A stretch of DNA of 9,279 nt, from contig DASTSE010000014.1 in the NCBI GenBank assembly GCA_035760865.1, positions 1 through 9,279 of the forward strand. Reading direction: 5' to 3'. The notes below the pieces were generated by a model. The model searched no databases, was not told the DNA's origin, and saw only the letters and a list, made by a program, of their open reading frames with translations. The DNA comes from Dokdonella_A sp035760865 (lineage in GTDB: Bacteria > Pseudomonadota > Gammaproteobacteria > Xanthomonadales > Rhodanobacteraceae). Position numbers and translations under genes: made by a program. Below, piece by piece: positions 7,096 to 9,279 of this stretch; the first letter of the stretch is position 1; each line of letters starts with the position of its first letter.

Positions 7096-7641
7096 TCACG
7101 CCCGTGCAGGCGGATCCTTGAGCCGCGCGCCCTTGAAATAGAGCGCACGCAGGTCGAGGCCGCGGTCGCTGCGCCCGATGTAGACGAAACGCGGGTTGAA
7201 CCACGTCGCCATGCGTCCGCGCTCGCGGAAGCGGTCGTTCTCGAGTTCGAGCAGCACGCCGATGCACGGATAGTCGTGCGTGCGCGCATGCTCCTCGAGC
7301 AGCGCACACGAGCGCTTGAGCAGCGACATCACGAGCGAGCTCGCGCGCCAGCGCGTGCCGACGAACGTGCGCCAGTAGTACATCGGCTGGCCGAGCCGCG
7401 GCGGGGTCATCGGCAGCGCGGTGCAGACGCCGGCGACCTCGCCGTCGCGGGTGCGCGCATGCATGACGACCTGCTTGAGCCGCTGTTCGATCGCAGCCTC
7501 GTCGTTGAGCGCGCCTTCGCGACGCCAGAACGCGCTGATGTCCGCCTTCGCGGCGGTGTCGGCAGCGGGCCAGTCGTGGATGAAATCGAAGGCGCGGTCG
7601 GCAGCCGCGGACAAGGTCGGGTTCGCTTCGTCGATGGTCAC
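7096..7641 (-). CDS. GNAT-like N-acetyltransferase
   Basis: Protein of 181 aa. The middle and end look like a GNAT fold: a strand GEVAGVCTALPM (67-78), then MYYWRTFVGTRWRASSLVMS (87-106) leading into a long helix, then LLELENDRFRERGR (130-143) and FVYIGRSDRGLDLRALYFKG (152-171). The acetyl-CoA pyrophosphate loop, normally R/Q-x-x-G-x-G/A, is only RWRASS here with no glycine. Cofactor binding is therefore altered or the assignment is loose. The substrate is unknown. The start is GTG at 7639-7641; the Shine-Dalgarno is weak (AGGA about 12 bp upstream). It lies between the beta-helix gene and TIGR03032 on the same strand. The 59-bp spacing to TIGR03032 suggests a joint transcript and perhaps a joint role. 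Confidence 0.7.
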   Translation of the reverse strand: MTIDEANPTLSAAADRAFDFIHDWPAADTAAKADISAFWRREGALNDEAAIEQRLKQVVMHARTRDGEVAGVCTALPMTPPRLGQPMYYWRTFVGTRWRASSLVMSLLKRSCALLEEHARTHDYPCIGVLLELENDRFRERGRMATWFNPRFVYIGRSDRGLDLRALYFKGARLKDPPARA

Positions 7642-7679
7642 GTGAGAGGCATCCTGCGCAGGAAAGGGGCGGCCATCAT

Positions 7680-7717
7680 CGGTGCGACGGGAGATGCCGG
7701 AGCACCTCCCGTCACCG
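7680..7717 (-). terminator. Candidate terminator hairpin after the beta-helix gene
   Basis: Five bases after the stop of the beta-helix gene (read on the minus strand) there is a stem made of CACCG/CGGTG (7713-7717 with 7680-7684) and CTCCCGT/ACGGGAG (7706-7712 with 7687-7693). It has a two-base bulge and a 12-base loop. No T-run follows directly, although CCCCTTTCC appears further on. The position argues for transcript termination or attenuation before the GNAT gene, but it lacks the classic U-tract. Confidence 0.45.
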
Positions 7718-7722
7718 ATCCG

Positions 7723-9279
7723 TCAGCCGTCGAAGCCGTCGGGGAAGATCACGTCGGAAAGATCGAGTTCGAACGCGCCGATGTCCGGTCCGCTGCCGAT
7801 GACGCGCGGGAATCCGCTTCCGCGCTGGTCGGTGGTCGCACCCGACGCGTTGTTGCCGACGTCGATCGCCGGACTCAGCGGGTCGAGCGCGTGCGTCGAG
7901 GTCCAGCCGCCGTTCGCTGAAAGTGCTTTCAGACGTGGATCGACCAGGACGATCGTCGCCGGGGGCATGACGAGCGACGAAGGGAAGAAGACGAGGTTCG
8001 CCGCACCCGACGTCGTCGCCGTGTTGACGCCGCCGATGTCGTCCACCTCGGCTCCCTCCGGACGCCCGCGATCGGTCGTGTTGCCGGCGATGATCGTGTT
8101 CTGCATGTCGACGTTGACGCCGTTGATCACGCGAACGCCCGCACCGTACTTCGTGTCGTTGGCGCCGATCGCCGTGTTGAACGCGATCGTACTGTCCTTG
8201 ATCTGCGTCGCGTTGTTGCCGATCGAGATTCCGCCCGGCCAGATCGGAGCGGTGGCGACGTTGCCGGAGATCGTGCTGCTGTTGATGGTCCAGTCCGTCG
8301 AGACGTTCGCGCCGCGCTTGAGGGTGATGCCGGCCGAGCGCGCAGCGTGGTTGCCCGAAATGGTGCTGAAGAAGATGTTCGCGTTGCCGGTGAGATAGAG
8401 CGCGCCGTAACTTTCGCTGCCGAGCCCGGTCGAAGTGTTGTTCGAGACGCTGCTGTACTTCATGAAGGTGCTGCCGCCATCGACGCACGTGCCGCCGAGG
8501 ATGCAGCCGACCTGCGCGGCGCCACCCTGCGCCCAGCTTGCCATCGACACGGCGGAGTTGCCCGAAATCGTGCTGTAGGCGACGGTCAGGTCGCCCTGCG
8601 TGTAGATGGCGCCGCCATACGCGCCCTGGGTGCCGTTCGCATGCAGCGTGTTCGCGGTGACGAAGCTGTTCAGGAGCGTGACGCCGGTCTGGCCGAAGAT
8701 CGCTCCGCCGTGCGCGTTGCCCGTCGTGCTGTTGGTTCCCGCGTCGCAGTACTTCGCCCACGCATGGTCGAGCACCACGGTGCCGTTGTGGAAGATGCAG
8801 CCGCCGCCGGCACTGCCGAGGTCGCCGTCGTTGAGGTACTTCTTGCCGTGCGAGACGATCATGTCCTGCACGGTCAGCGTGCCCGTTCCGAGCGAGAAGA
8901 GGTTGCGGTAGGTGTCGGCGCCGGTAAGCTCGAGCGAGAGCAGGCCGGGCCCGGCGAGGGTCAGGTTGTCCTGGCCGATCGCGATCGCGCCCGATGTCAG
9001 CGTGATCGTGCTGCATGCGAGCGCGGTCATGTCGATCGTGTCGCCGTCGGCGGCCGCATTGACGGCGTCGCGCAGGCTGCCCGGGCCCGAATCGTTGCAG
9101 TTGGTGACCGGTATGGACGCCGCGGGTACCGGCGGCGGCGTTCGCACGGAGGCGTGTACGTTGGCGATGAAGACTTCCCGTTCTGCTGCCGACAGCCCTG
9201 GAGGTACCGCGGCGGCGATCCTGGCTTCCACCAGCTCCGGATCCGGAGCTGCCTGCGCCGTGGCGGCGCCGAGCGCCAG
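7723..9279 (-). CDS. Secreted parallel beta-helix protein with choice-of-anchor Q-type C-terminus (5' end outside window)
   Basis: The frame is open from the right edge to TGA 7723-7725, giving at least 518 aa. The first visible residues (LALGAATAQA, then APDPELVEAR) are the end of a Sec signal peptide with an A-x-A site near residue 10. The GTG at 9231, sixteen codons in, is therefore not the start. The DSGPGSLRDAV motif (about 63-73) is typical of beta-helix surface proteins. A long pectate-lyase-like helix follows, with recurring turns: YSTISGNSA, FSTISGNHA, SSTISGNVA, DSTIAFNTA, NTIIAGNTT. From about 446, DPRLKALSANGGWTSTHALD, LSPAIDVGNN, TDQRGSGFPRV and GPDIGAFE match the choice-of-anchor Q pattern. 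The protein ends SDVIFPDGFDG, an F-x-DGF tail I associate with Lysobacterales secreted proteins. Likely exported or surface-displayed, with adhesin or polysaccharide-binding roles possible; no catalytic residues are evident. Confidence 0.88.
   Translation of the reverse strand: MALGAATAQAAPDPELVEARIAAAVPPGLSAAEREVFIANVHASVRTPPPVPAASIPVTNCNDSGPGSLRDAVNAAADGDTIDMTALACSTITLTSGAIAIGQDNLTLAGPGLLSLELTGADTYRNLFSLGTGTLTVQDMIVSHGKKYLNDGDLGSAGGGCIFHNGTVVLDHAWAKYCDAGTNSTTGNAHGGAIFGQTGVTLLNSFVTANTLHANGTQGAYGGAIYTQGDLTVAYSTISGNSAVSMASWAQGGAAQVGCILGGTCVDGGSTFMKYSSVSNNTSTGLGSESYGALYLTGNANIFFSTISGNHAARSAGITLKRGANVSTDWTINSSTISGNVATAPIWPGGISIGNNATQIKDSTIAFNTAIGANDTKYGAGVRVINGVNVDMQNTIIAGNTTDRGRPEGAEVDDIGGVNTATTSGAANLVFFPSSLVMPPATIVLVDPRLKALSANGGWTSTHALDPLSPAIDVGNNASGATTDQRGSGFPRVIGSGPDIGAFELDLSDVIFPDGFDG

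Noticed and set aside
5222..7141. 639-codon plus-strand frame overlapping the P-loop gene and running antisense to TIGR03032
   Set aside because: Out of frame with the Walker A protein and Arg/Val-rich. No recognisable domain.
5142..7307. 721-codon minus-strand frame covering TIGR03032 and the P-loop gene
   Set aside because: It runs across two real genes on opposite strands with Arg/Ala-rich sequence and no domain.

Overview
The window is GC-rich (roughly two thirds G+C by eye) bacterial chromosome. It has tightly packed genes with strongly G/C-biased third codon positions and no tRNA, rRNA, CRISPR array, transposase or phage gene. Three features suggest a gammaproteobacterium of the Lysobacterales (Xanthomonadales), possibly near Rhodanobacteraceae/Dokdonella. 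They are a secreted beta-helix protein ending in an F-x-DGF-type tail, a membrane Ser/Thr kinase fused to a SUMF1-like domain, and a long secreted M14 peptidase. This placement is an inference from recalled family patterns, not from a search.

Layout, left to right. Positions 3-92 (+) hold the last 29 codons of an unidentified gene. Positions 93-311 separate two convergent genes and carry a compact, less GC-rich nested inverted repeat built from 9-bp tandem units. Three minus-strand genes follow, in transcription order from right to left: a transmembrane Ser/Thr kinase with a SUMF1-like C-terminal domain (2937-5126), a DUF502 membrane protein (2216-2869) and a secreted M14 zinc carboxypeptidase (312-2120). 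Gaps of 67 and 95 bp would allow one transcript. A divergent 135-bp region (5127-5261) separates the kinase from a small plus-strand P-loop kinase (5262-5885) that has a good Shine-Dalgarno sequence and a GTG start.

The P-loop gene converges with a TIGR03032 family gene (5888-7036, minus). Their two stop codons sit in one 8-bp palindrome. Upstream of TIGR03032, on the same strand, lie a GNAT-like acetyltransferase (7096-7641) and then a secreted parallel beta-helix protein with a choice-of-anchor Q-type C-terminus (7723 to the window edge). The beta-helix frame is open through the right edge, where it encodes the end of a signal peptide, so the true start is outside the window.

No complete pathway is visible. 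The common theme is the cell envelope: kinase with periplasmic sensor-like domain, DUF502 membrane protein, exported peptidase, exported beta-helix protein. The TIGR03032 and GNAT genes form a separate likely transcription unit of unknown function. I see no strong evidence for a new defence or mobile system. The best leads are the nested 9-mer repeat, the TIGR03032/GNAT pair and the C-terminal FPDGFDG tail.
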